Below, piece after piece: positions 10,801-18,440 of a stretch of 64,000 nt of DNA. The notes under the pieces were generated by a model. That model searched no databases and was not told where the DNA came from. It was given only the letters and a program-made list of their open reading frames with translations. This stretch comes from Argyresthia goedartella (Eukaryota; Arthropoda; Insecta; Lepidoptera; Argyresthiidae). Location: NCBI GenBank assembly GCA_949825045.1, contig OX463829.1, positions 26,940,715 through 27,004,714 on the forward strand. Direction: 5' to 3'. Both the position numbers and the translations under genes were made by a program. The first letter of the stretch is position 1, and every line of letters begins with the position of its first letter.

Positions 10801-13800
10801 TTTTTTCCACTTATGTGCCTGCCGTATATTCGTTTTGTATTAAGTAGAAAGGTTTTGTAGTATCGCCGATTATAGAATTGGGCACATCATAATGTGCCTC
10901 GGCATATCATGATATGGCGGAATTTCTCGATCCTCCGTGTTAAACCCGCCATATGGTTTCAAGACCAACGTTCGACGATCTGCCAGCCTATTACTCAGCG
11001 TATCGAAAAGTAGGGTGATAATATATTTGGCTCGGTAGATTGGGTTACGTTAGAACGTATATGTGTAACCAGCGGAGCGAGCTTGCGACTGAAAGTAATG
11101 AAAAACCAAATTTGGCTAGAGTAGGTTATTGTGACTAAATTTCAGTTGTGTTATAGGTTAGGTTGGAACGCAGAAGAAGCAATATCGGAGCGTAGCGAAG
11201 CGTGTGAAAATAAAAACAACATTTAATAATGCTACTTTTCTTGATTTGGTTTATATAAAAAAATGTTTGTGGATAATTATTTTTAAAAGTAAACTGAAAA
11301 GTCTCATCTATCATACATTTAACAACAAAAAAAAACATTGTAAAAATGAAATAGATTTGTTGATTCGTAACATTGGAGCTATTTTACTATGTGACTTTTG
11401 GCCATATCGTGATGTGGACACGTGTTTACTGGGGTTCTCATCGACCTGCTCGATTTGGGTTTAGGCATATCATGATGTGCCCCATAGACAACGGCGTATT
11501 ACAAGAAACGCCGCCATATCTTAAAATAGCACGGCACAACAGGATGTGCCCAATTCTGCAATCGGCCGCCGACATACAGACGACATTCGCATCCGACCGG
11601 AGAGGAAGGAAAAGGACTTGAAGTCGGTTTTTAGCGTCGCGTACCCAAAGGATAAAACGGCTAAGACTCCGCTGTCCGTCCGTCCAACCGTCCGTTAGTC
11701 ACCATAGGCTGTATCTCATGAACCGTGATAGTTAGACAGTTGAAATTTTCACAGATGCATTTCTGTTGCCGTTATAACAAAAAATACTAAAAAACAGAAT
11801 AAAATTATTTATTTATCTGTAAACCACATACAAACTTATGAATGCACCTGGTTACGTACATGGAGTGTGAATAGAATAGAATAGAATAGAATAGAATAGA
11901 ATAGGCATTTATTCGCTGTATCAGTACAAACACAAGAATATAAAAGTATTACATGGAATGAAGTAGGTACTATTTAAAAATAAAATAAAATTCAGCAATA
12001 AAACTACCCACTATTAGTACCCATAAACATTTGTGAGGGGTTTCGCTGCCATGTGCACATGCTGCGACAGCAAAAGGGTTCAGACTCAGCATAATGTCAC
12101 AGGAAATCCTGTGACGCTGGTTTTCAGTCTGGGGCCCAGAAAATATAATATGATTTAAAATATTAATTTGTCCAGGTGGCAAGTGTAATAAATAAAATAA
12201 ACTAAACTTAATATTGGTGGGAAGTGTGAGAATAACCTAGGATAAGTACCTATTCTCAGAATAAATAAAAATTAAAAACAAATGAAATGTGCGGAATTAA
12301 GTTGTGAAAGAGAATTGTAAATTGCATGGTTGTTGCATGCAAATGTTTGGTGTGTTGAATTGTATTGTAAGTAATAATGTCAAATCATAGATACACAAGA
12401 AAATATAAAATTATAAAATTTAAATTAAATCACTACATATACACATTAAGGATTTGAATAAATCTTAAGAATAAAATACAATAAAATAAGCTGGAAAACG
12501 CGGCACGCAGCACCACGTCCGCGGTCGTGGCAGCATCAGGTACTCTGCTTTTGTTGCTCCAATAACTGTGCTCGAATTCGTCTTTTGAATATTGTTTTTT
12601 TTTGAGCTCTCTCAGCGGAGGGGGTATGTTATTCCAGCATTTTGTGGCAAGGTACCTGAAGCCGCCACGAAACGCCGCAGTTCCGTGGCGAGGAACCGAT
12701 AGAACGCAGGTATTATTTCTGTTTGTGTGGTGGCGCGAAAACCTCCAGGTCAGTTTTTCAAATAAGTATTGAGGTTTACCTGTTTTAATAACACCAAACA
12801 AAAGTGTTGAAAAATATAAATCTTGTCTCGCCCTTAATTTCAGCATATCGGCACTATTGAAATATGGTGTGACATGCGTGCGCGGAGGAATCTTGAAGCA
12901 ATACCGAGCACAGGCGTTTTGTACCCTTTGTATCAACTTCTCTGTTCGTTTGTATACACATGGGCCGTAAACCAACAAGCCATAGTTTATTTTAGAGAGC
13001 ACCAGAGATTCACAAAGCCTGATACGCATATCAACACTTAGAAATCTTCTAACCTTGTACAAAACTTTGAGCCGATAAAAGCAGGCTTTTACGACTTCTA
13101 CAACATGTTTTTCAAAGCGTAATTCATTGTCCATTAGTATGCCAAGGTTTCGGGCGTCACTGACTCGTTCCAGGCGAACACCTGAGATTGAAATTTCGGG
13201 ATCATAGTCAGTTATGGATTTTACTTGTGTTTTGAGCCAATAATTAAGTACTTTGACTTCGATGGGTTTAAAACTAATGCATTTTTGGTAGACCAGAGGG
13301 ACACCTTAGCGAGATCCTCATTTATATTTCTGAAGGCCTCTTCGATGTTATCTTTATTGGAATCTATATACAACTGAAGATCATCAGCATATAAATGGCA
13401 CTTACTGTGCTTAATGCAACCTATTATATCTGCACTGTACAAAATAAATAGTATAGGTCCCAGAATGGACCCCTGAGGGACGCCTCTTCCAGAGAGTATG
13501 CAATCAGATGAGATACTAGATCCATCCTTTCCACTAATAACAACTTGTTGGTAAGTGTGAAAGTAACCGCACCAATAACTTTGTAAACAAAATTTATTGT
13601 AAACCAAACTATTCACGCCACACCATCCATACCATTATACGGAACCCTTCGTGCGCGGGTTCGACTCGCACTTGACCTTTTTTTTTAAGTTTTGAACTTG
13701 GTGAATTATCTGCTGACCATGTACCAAAGTACATTATACGGGCGTTTTAAGGGTGACGGAAAACATCGTAAGGAAACCTTCATTACTCCGTAGCTGCGTA

Positions 13801-16800
13801 GGGCTAGCCCCCCTGTCACGCAAAATGGAGTTTTGAATGACTGGCTAAAAGTGGGCACAATTGTGCCCCTGCCACACCGTATGGGAAAAGGCGTGACGGT
13901 AGTAGCAAGAGAGAAAGACGAGTATGCCGGCGAGGACTTCAATAAAACGAGTTGCGATTGCCATTTCCGCCGGGACTTGTTTCCTTTGTTTCCTTGCATT
14001 TTTATTACTCAAAAAAATATTTCCTATGAAATTTTTATAAAGACCTTGTAACGAGATAACTCGTTAGTTAATATTTTCTGACCGGCTAGGCTTAGTAGAT
14101 GTGGTGTTGGTGATGGTCGATTATTCCAGTTAAAAAAAGTATTCTAACCTAAAAATGAGGGCGCCACGGGTAAATCTAATTGCCAGAAATTACTTAAAAA
14201 TAAAGAGACAATTTAAAAAACAGTTTCTCGACAATGTTTATCTGTTTATTGATTTTAACGTGGAATGTAGTTACTCAACAATTTCTACAACTCGGACACT
14301 TTGTAACCAACTCGGACATTTTGTAACCAAACTTAATTTGTGAAGGAATTTGTTCTATATCTCCAAAGGGTTGGTATTGACCTAGGTAAACATTGTAAGT
14401 TGGATAATTGTATAAAGGGATTGGTATTCTTTAAATGAACGCTAAGTTTTACAAGAGAGGATGTACTGAACGTTTCTTAAAGAGTTCTGTTTTGATTCTT
14501 GACAAAGAAAGCTGTTCTCTAGTTCTATTTACGTTCAGCACTTCCTCATATGTCGTAATGACTCTGTTACATGACTGTATCTCTAGGACCACGCATCAAG
14601 CGTCCGTCCTCTCGTTTAACTTAAATGTACGACGGACTCACTCATGTGGAGCTGAAGCACACCCACGCGCACCGTGATGATGTAGGGAGACGGGGTTAAG
14701 ATTCCCAACTGCCTACACGGGGATACGTATTATAATACCGAAAGTTCATTCTATATCCCAAAGTCCAAAATCCCGAAACTCAAAATGACCGAAAGTATGA
14801 AACCCCGAAAGTACGAAATCACGGTAGTACTAAATTTTAAAAATGTTTTGTTGTTCTTACATGTTCAACCTATTATGAAGGTTAAAGGGGACTTCGCTTA
14901 GCTCACCCCCTTTACCCTTCACCTAAGCTACCGCAGTGTTTTCCTTGACATCAAAAGTAATGATTTGCACAGCAAATATCAGGGAAAACACTGCGGTAGC
15001 TTAGGTGAAGAGTAAAGGGGGTGAGCGAAGCGAATAAAATGCAATGAATTGGGCACAATACACGCATTCATTTTATATCTGGGCCTGTAAACACTGGGTT
15101 AAGTTGTTATATAAGTTATTGTAACTAAAACAACATCATAAGTAAATTAGTATGCTTAAATCAACATAAAAATCATTCATATCCCCTGCGCCATTCGCGT
15201 CTCCCAAGAAGTCACAACATAGGTTCACTTCTGACCCTATGATTGTATAAGATTTCATGTGACATAATTGTCACATGAATTTCACATGTTAATACATGAA
15301 ATTACAAAACAATATGTTTTACAAAAGAAAATTAGGATACAATTCTTTGTCATGTTTACATCTTGTTTGTGATTATAGTTATTAACCATGACGGTACAGT
15401 TGTGCTTTTTAGTTGAGGATGTCTTTGTTATCAGACCAACTGTGATTATGACGACTACTAATTGATTTGGTAGAGCTATAATCAAGTCATAAATATTCAT
15501 CTAATAATACAGAGTATGAGATTTGCTTATAATCTGAGTTTTTACTTACATGTACAGCACAGTGCATTTTCTAGCAACATTTGTGCATTTAGAGTTGTCA
15601 ATTGTCCGCCGAATGAAATTACAGCATAATAGTGTGGATTTGATAGGACTGGACAGCTATATCTAAGGTTTATCAAATCATGTTATGAATGCAGGCGTGA
15701 ATTTAATTTTTCTGCAGGTAATGTGTCTCAGATTAGACAATAAAAATAAATTATTTGGTCATACTCTTTATCGAGTGCGTTGAAAATAAACATAGCCACA
15801 AACACGCATCATAATAACTTTAATATATTTTAAAATGGCCTCAAGCAACAAATAATTTTACTGAATTGACAAACATAATTTAAGTTTTGTGAAGTTGACA
15901 GTAATGTCACGATTGTCTTTCTATGTATGTTTCAACTGTCGTCTCTGTTACAAAGTGGAAGATTGTAAGATTTCATAATGTAATACGAAAGCCGAGGTTT
16001 TATTTCCTCGTAATACCTTTGTTATCCAGTTTACGATCTCACTCAGAAGTTTTAGGTAACTCTCTTCTTGCGGTATTCTTAGCCCGATAAAGTAGGATTT
16101 CACGGCACTTCAACTTAACTTGCGCAGGTGTTAGATATCTGTTGTATTTGTTCAGAGCTTATTGTTGAGCGCATTAGCGTACCGACAGAAAATGTTAATA
16201 GGATAAATCCTTCTGATTTTACGCTTCCTTTTAAACTCGCATTCCAAGAAGTGAGCCTATTTACATGTGCGAGAAAAATACTTGCCTCGTTTTCTTTTTC
16301 ATTCAAAGGCCAATTGAATTATTCGTTTTGGATTTCGAACATGGTTATTGTTCGTTTCTTTTCTCAAAGTGAATAATTGTTTGTGAGTGTCATATCCAAT
16401 TAGCGACATGCCTTTTCTCATATGGGATGGCAGAGGCACAATAGAAAACATGAATTACCAAACTGATAGTGGACAGTTTTCCGCGGATACACCCATCAGT
16501 GCAGTGACGTCCACAGATTTGCTTTTTGGGTTTACGTTTGTTGAGTATTTAATTAAGATTATCACTGAAGGAAGACGCGATTGGATGGAATTTTCTCGAT
16601 ACAATTTTATTACGAACAGACCTCTAAATTGTTTTATTTTATCCTGTAATTCTGAAATCTTAACTGATTTCATTGTGGCATTACATTCAAAATGTGGATA
16701 TTATGTAATCCTAAACACTCCATAAAAATCTTTCTGACAGAATAGCACATAGTTTATTTTGAAATAATTGTTATGTGGTCTAGAGCTACGTTATTTTAGT

Positions 16801-16884
16801 TTGAGTCGAGCGCATTGTTTGCGCTCTTTTTTCTTTAATATGTGGAAGTAATTAACGCTGTCACTTTCGTTTAAATGCGTATTC

Positions 16885-16929
<45 letters not shown>

Positions 16930-17945
16930 ATCACCTGAATGCAATTGTGACATTTCTATGACAGAGAAGAACTTCGCTTAAAAAAGGAAGAGAGATTGAC
17001 TCATAGCTCTGTTTTAAAACAGGTTCCGATTCGCGTTGCTTTAGATTCGTATTTTTTTTGTTGAAAATCAATAATCTCTCTACACTCGAGACTGAAATTC
17101 CCAATTTTGTTCGCAGAAGAAAAGGTGTCAGTTCCCGAAGGCGGAGGAACTAACGGATACATTCCAGCCAAAGTGCCCATCACTATTACGGCCAACCCTA
17201 TGCATGCTGAGGTAACTTACAAGTCCTGATTATCCTCTTGTCTATGGAGATTTTGTATCCATTGTTCCATCCATCCCAGAGCCCGGATATGTCCACAGCC
17301 GAGAGTTTATTTTTGCATTCAAGTCTAATTACATAAACTAGGCTTCCGCTACGATAGACGCCAGATGCTCTCCCTAAGTGAAATTCATAGTCAATTTCAC
17401 TTACAGCCTATTTTTATAATGTTTGATTTTCGGGCCTATGAGCAAATTAAAAATTCACACCGATTCTAAGGGCGTCACAATTAAACTAGTTAAATAACAA
17501 GTTCGAATAATAAAACCTGTCGCAACCGAGCAAACACTGTTAAAATTACTTAGTTTCATGTAACTTTGCCTTTTATTGAACCGTGACCTAAAATAATATG
17601 AGATATAAGATGAGCCGTCGGATCTCAAGAATATTTGACGACTTCACAATCTCACTACACACACACAATGTATACCTCACGCCACGAGTTATGATCGTTG
17701 GCCTTGAATGCGCAGTAGTCACTTTTCAATACCTGTACATATGCGAAGTAATTCCCAGCGCTCTTAATTCGTGGCGCAAGGTATCTACCGGTTTAAAATA
17801 TTATTCAACATAACGATTTGTTATTTGACAGGCGGGTGATGGCGGCGTGGAGATGTCATACATGCACAACAACAACACAGGAAGTGACGACAACACTTTA
17901 CCCCATCCGAGGAAGAATGGTCCCAACCCTAGACAATATGTATAA
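1896..17945 (+). CDS. ihog: interference hedgehog (ihog/boi family), 3' part, 7 exons
   Basis: Joining seven exons gives 322 in-frame residues plus a stop, with consistent splice phases. Ihog and its paralogue Boi are single-pass membrane proteins that bind Hedgehog and act with Patched. They carry four Ig domains and two fibronectin type III (FN3) repeats. Only the FN3, membrane and tail part is here; the Ig exons must lie upstream. Support: FN3-1 (PPSRPNITRMSDES...FFKVQYKE...FRISAVYSNQDN) follows the fly Ihog pattern closely, FN3-2 has GFYVYYRAISTAGDY, then an Ala/Leu membrane helix ending CRRAKR, and the cytoplasmic VPITITANPM matches the conserved fly HITLNPL block. Sites NIT, NSS, NTS and NFS are possible N-glycosylation points. 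Ihog versus Boi cannot be settled from this part. Introns are 1581, 455, 424, 2267, 9732 and 620 bp. Confidence 0.8.
2268..2640 (-). repeat. repeat family D, long copy
   Basis: It is the reverse orientation of the element at 30185-30480. The shared core AAAGGGGGCTTCGCTTCGCT lies between ACCTAACACGAAGGAT and CTACCGCAG. Outside the core both copies share GTGACCATTT and TACCCATTTTGGGTA. Short reading frames here are shadows of the repeat. Confidence 0.7.
2690..2800 (+). repeat. repeat G, shared with 55980-56115 and 63480-63610
   Basis: ATTAAATAAAGTTCATAACA, then GCTCACACCGCAAC and AACAGCGCGAAAAT, match ATTAAATAAAGTTCCCAACA and AACAGTGCGAAAAT in the duplicated unit near the window's right end. 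Function unknown. Confidence 0.5.
2943..3299 (-). pseudogene. unrecognised GC-rich reading frame with one stop
   Basis: In one minus-strand frame this stretch reads protein-like sequence for about 118 codons broken by a single TGA: FQYKKRQELELEAELVKKRA, then QGDPIPPEARPQWVED, stop, then RSPTPKQSKRGVAGLAED, ending in TAA. The composition is charged and GC-rich, unlike the surrounding AT-rich intron. A +1 frame is open for 96 codons but is Arg/Ser-rich and less convincing. It could be a piece of retrotransposon gag or a retrocopied cellular exon. I do not recognise the family. Confidence 0.35.
3587..3705 (+). CDS. ihog: ihog exon b: middle of FN3 repeat 1
   Basis: Acceptor AAATTGCAG, donor GTAAGT. 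It encodes VQYKEAMNSSNNQWNT...GLTPDRFY (39 residues) plus two bases of a Lys codon finished by the next exon. The LTPDRFY-K-FRI junction is the classic FN3 E-F loop (L-P-x-T/R-x-Y). Confidence 0.82.
3953..4060 (-). mobile_element. SINE S3 body fragment
   Basis: CTTTTCCCATACGGGGTGGC, then GGCACAATTTTGCCCAC, is the reverse of the S3 body seen at 13706-13905. The tRNA head is missing. Confidence 0.6.
4161..4314 (+). CDS. ihog: ihog exon c: end of FN3-1, start of FN3-2
   Basis: Acceptor TTACCCTCAG, donor GTGAGT. One base completes a Lys codon, then FRISAVYSNQDNNKGHSSSR closes FN3-1 and the exon ends SNTSLMLNWT at the start of FN3-2. It ends in phase 0. Confidence 0.82.
4508..4690 (+). mobile_element. 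SINE S1
   Basis: The tRNA-like head GACCTCTGTGGCGTTGCGGT (A box) and CCCGGGTTCGAATCCCGG (B box) are followed by the S1 tail (CACGACACAGGGTATACTTG, GGCCAGAAGCAATG). It ends about 50 bp before the next ihog exon. Confidence 0.8.
4739..4942 (+). CDS. ihog: ihog exon d: most of FN3 repeat 2
   Basis: The acceptor has a run of C before AG; donor GTGAGT. It is an in-phase 68-codon exon: WSSTGIQAEGFYVYYRAIST, then AGDYVKV, RSLVLAHLNPDTGYEVKVAS and PSNFSSIL. LNPDTGYEVKV is the FN3 E-F signature. The exon is much GC-richer than the introns. Confidence 0.85.
5080..5200 (-). mobile_element. SINE S3 body fragment
   Basis: GGGTGGCAGAAGCACGGTTG and GGCCCATCGTCGTAGCTACG are the reverse of the S3 body, with several changes. 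Confidence 0.55.
5271..6576 (+). mobile_element. LINE insertion flanked by a 20-bp direct repeat
   Basis: The 20 bases AATTGACTATATCATGAAAT occur exactly at 5251-5270 and 6577-6596, as a target-site duplication would. The insert ends in A-rich sequence (runs of A at 6527-6549), holds a reverse-transcriptase 3' half, and carries a family D block (5315-5405) at its 5' side. It fits a 5'-truncated LINE. Confidence 0.65.
5435..6353 (+). pseudogene. LINE reverse transcriptase, C-terminal part
   Basis: The frame contains LLYADDTKIFS (the YADD catalytic box), then TRDLGVLMDSELTFAPHIEE and FVRSNLEFASTVWNPFF, typical of the palm/thumb region of jockey-type LINE enzymes that copy RNA at a nicked target. 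Everything upstream of YADD (endonuclease, fingers, first Asp) is missing. Near 6115 the homology shifts frame: the expected CYVANCYIRRSCKSYNNNFS ending is in a neighbouring frame, so the last 80 codons of the open frame are not native. The copy is inactive. Confidence 0.75.
6577..7028. repeat. 31-bp minisatellite, about 14-15 copies
   Basis: The consensus unit is TTGGCTATTTCATGAAATTA followed by TCAATTCATGG. Copies vary by G/T and T/A changes and a few short ones. Each unit holds the small palindrome TTTCATGAAA. The array lies in the ihog intron 180 bp before the membrane-helix exon. Confidence 0.9.
7029..7165 (+). mobile_element. SINE S1, 3' half only
   Basis: CCCCAGGTCTTGGAGGC, GTCGCTGTTTCTGGTTTCCA and ATCCTAGTGTGGGTCAGAAG match the S1 tail; the tRNA head is missing. 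It ends 45 bp before the next exon. Confidence 0.65.
7210..7384 (+). CDS. ihog: ihog exon e: stalk and transmembrane helix
   Basis: Acceptor TCATTTGCAG, donor GTGAGT. It encodes TGKTMATPRAQS, a Pro-rich stalk (PTPAPPPPPAAG), then an Ala/Leu helix (LLTAGGAAAAALAALLAVAL) and the stop-transfer CRRAKR. It ends one base into a codon. The exon is extremely GC-rich (GCG/CTG runs), so other frames also look open; those are shadows. Confidence 0.82.
7422..7620 (+). mobile_element. SINE S1, head partly lost
   Basis: GAGAGGTCCCGGGTCCTAAT (a damaged B box) leads into the S1 tail (CACAGGGTATCCTGGTGTGG), followed by a TTTA-rich tail. It begins 38 bp after the membrane exon. Confidence 0.65.
7620..7650. 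repeat. (TTTA)n microsatellite
   Basis: TTTA tetranucleotide repeats that form the tail of the preceding SINE. Confidence 0.85.
7795..7832. repeat. (TG)n(AG)n compound microsatellite
   Basis: A TG run passes directly into an AG run. Confidence 0.9.
8072..8640 (-). pseudogene. LINE reverse transcriptase C-terminal fragment
   Basis: The minus frame reads KVRDLGVIMDSKLLFIPHYE, FVNRVTRPLRSPLAFKLLYF and YVRSVLEYASAVWSPS, homologous to the thumb region of the LINE at 5435-6353 but clearly diverged from it. No catalytic motif remains. The 3' end of the frame runs into a GC-rich block (8075-8165, GCGCGCGCGC) that may not be LINE sequence. Confidence 0.7.
8650..9775 (-). mobile_element. repeat family C copy, split by a second insertion
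   Basis: The right side (GACGGACAGACGGACAGCC...GTTCGGAACCC) and left side (CACGAAGGGTTCCGTACC, TTCTGTGAAAATTTCAACT) are the two halves of one C element in reverse, a very common lepidopteran-type repeat with the (CCGT)n motif. The halves are separated by about 0.8 kb (8890-9690). That interval is flanked by loosely inverted, AACCGTTAAA-rich sequence. Confidence 0.55.
9776..10864. other. ihog intron, no gene recognised
   Basis: AT-rich intron sequence. The one recognisable piece is AACCGACTTCAAAAAAGTAG at about 10369-10510, a dispersed motif often seen in lepidopteran DNA. I see no coding support in the short frames. Confidence 0.5.
10865..11565. mobile_element. foldback element with about 75-bp inverted ends
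   Basis: The left end CCGATTATAGAATTGGGCAC pairs with the inverse of the right end (GTGCCCAATTCTGCAATCGG). Similarity continues inward through ATATGGCGG to TTTCT. Both ends also hold the palindrome-like block GGCATATCATGATRTGCC. No reading frame is convincing. Confidence 0.6.
11872..13553 (-). mobile_element. LINE-B, 5'-truncated, 8-bp target duplication
   Basis: AGTGTGAA occurs at 11864-11871 and 13554-13561, flanking the insert exactly. The 3' end carries (TATTC)n repeats (11872-11905 on the plus strand as TAGAA units), and about 0.5 kb of 3' untranslated sequence precedes it. A related 3' end lies at 32655-32870. Confidence 0.8.
12433..13553 (-). pseudogene. LINE-B reverse transcriptase, C-terminal two-thirds
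   Basis: Reading leftward: GVPQGSILGPILF (motif B), CHLYADDLQLYI (catalytic YADD), then a frameshift near 13215 after GSKHK. Homology continues in the next frame (SGVRLERVSDARNLGILMDN) and through the thumb (LSKINYGLLVYGP, NACARYCFKI). It ends about TKCWNNIPPPLRELKK, the usual jockey/CR1-type C-terminus. The endonuclease and motif A are missing through 5' truncation. The open frame extending right of 13553 is family F sequence and not LINE. Confidence 0.8.
13706..13905 (+). mobile_element. SINE S3 body
   Basis: GCTGACCATGTACCAAAGTA, GGGCTAGCCCCCCTGTCACG and GGGCACAATTGTGCC...CCGTATGGGAAAAGG match the S3 body at 1278-1529; the tRNA head is missing. Confidence 0.65.
13906..14859. other. ihog intron, nothing recognised
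   Basis: AT-rich sequence with a short local repeat (CAACTCGGACA, twice near 14288-14318). Frames of 60-80 codons lack coding features. Confidence 0.4.
14860..15040. repeat. family D inverted pair (foldback)
   Basis: Two D cores face each other: GTTAAAGGGGACTTCGCTTA...CTACCGCAGTGTTTTCC and, after about 45 bases, GGGAAAACACTGCGGTAGCT...GTGAGCGAAGCG. The arms are roughly 65 bp and would form a long hairpin. Confidence 0.7.
15041..17116. other. ihog intron, little recognised
   Basis: AT-rich. A fragment at 16405-16440 (CTCATATGGGATGGCAGAGG) resembles the S3 body in reverse, and a (TA)n run lies at 16890-16924. The 112-codon frame at 16387-16725 overlaps the S3 fragment and has no family resemblance I can name. 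Confidence 0.4.
16890..16924. repeat. (TA)n microsatellite
   Basis: About 17 TA units, 190 bp upstream of an ihog exon. Confidence 0.9.
17117..17211 (+). CDS. ihog: ihog exon f: cytoplasmic conserved block
   Basis: Acceptor TTTGTTCGCAG, donor GTAACT. Two bases complete a Lys codon, then EKVSVPEGGGTNGYIPAKVP and ITITANPMHAE. The VPITITANPM block corresponds to the conserved HITLNPL element in the tail of fly Ihog, which is strong family evidence. It ends in phase 0. Confidence 0.8.
17832..17945 (+). CDS. ihog: ihog terminal exon
   Basis: The acceptor TTATTTGACAG leads into AGDGGVEMSYMHNNNTGSDD, then NTLPHPRKNGPNPRQYV and TAA. The short acidic/Asn-rich tail ends the protein. I see no AATAAA within about 500 bp; a family A repeat begins 116 bp after the stop, so the poly(A) site may lie in or before inserted DNA. 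Confidence 0.75.
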   Translation, partial: AGDGGVEMSYMHNNNTGSDDNTLPHPRKNGPNPRQYV

Positions 17946-18061
17946 AACGCAACCGGTTCAATTCCTGTGCCCATTTCAAGGCTGGTATTTAATGGCACAT
18001 CGTTTTTTATTACAAAATATTGAATTGCCCACTTTAAATTTACTGGATTGGTAATTAACTG

Positions 18062-18440
18062 TTTTTATCTACACACTTATCATAAACCCTCTTTACGGCG
18101 TCCAAAAACCACACGTTACGACCATAATGATAAACTTCTTGGTAAAAACTCATTTCTTATCTGAATATTGATACGTTATGACCAAAAGTCAAATTATGAC
18201 ATTCAAATTTCGAACGCCGACGCCCAGCTGCATGTCTCCCTTAGTTTGTCAGTGAAGTTGGTACTACTGAACAAGCTAAACAACTACTGAGCAATGATCA
18301 GTGCCACAATGCCGGTCGAACATGCTGTTCCTGAACAAATCAAAGAGAGGTTATGATATGTGTGTAGATAAACTAGTGTATGTGACTGTACTAATTAGGC
18401 ATATGCCCTCCATTATGTAGCAGTGACATAAACTACTATT
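18062..18440 (+). repeat. dispersed repeat family A, copy 2
   Basis: It starts TTTATCTACACACTTATCAT and ends ATGTAGCAGTGACATAAACT, colinear with the copy at 723-1115. It lies just downstream of the ihog stop codon. Confidence 0.75.

Larger units (their letters stand above)
11800..13632 (-). mobile_element. repeat family F copy, middle layer of a nest
   Basis: On the minus strand, TTTACAAAGTTATTGGTGCG and GTTACTTTCACAC (13562-13605) continue, after the LINE, as CTCCATGTACGTAACCAGGT and GCATTCATAAGTTTGTATGT (11871-11808). Uninterrupted copies lie at 59047-59115 and 61855-61960. Confidence 0.65.
11632..13680 (+). mobile_element. repeat family C copy, outer shell of a nest
   Basis: The 5' half (GCGTACCCAAAGGATAA, CCGTCCGTCCAACCGTCCGT, GAAATTTTCACAGATGCATT) stops near 11800. 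The 3' end (TACGGAACCCTTCGTGCGCG, then the B-box-like GGTTCGACTCGC) resumes near 13636. Between them lie a family F repeat and a LINE. Confidence 0.6.

Noticed and set aside
12433..13134. Independent gene of 233 codons
   Set aside because: It is the thumb region of the LINE-B reverse transcriptase separated by one frameshift.
13554..13616. N-terminal extension of the LINE-B reverse transcriptase frame
   Set aside because: Beyond the target duplication at 13554 the sequence is family F repeat, so the extension is accidental.
16387..16725. 112-codon plus frame
   Set aside because: Begins in an S3 SINE remnant; the rest resembles no family I know and codon use looks like background.
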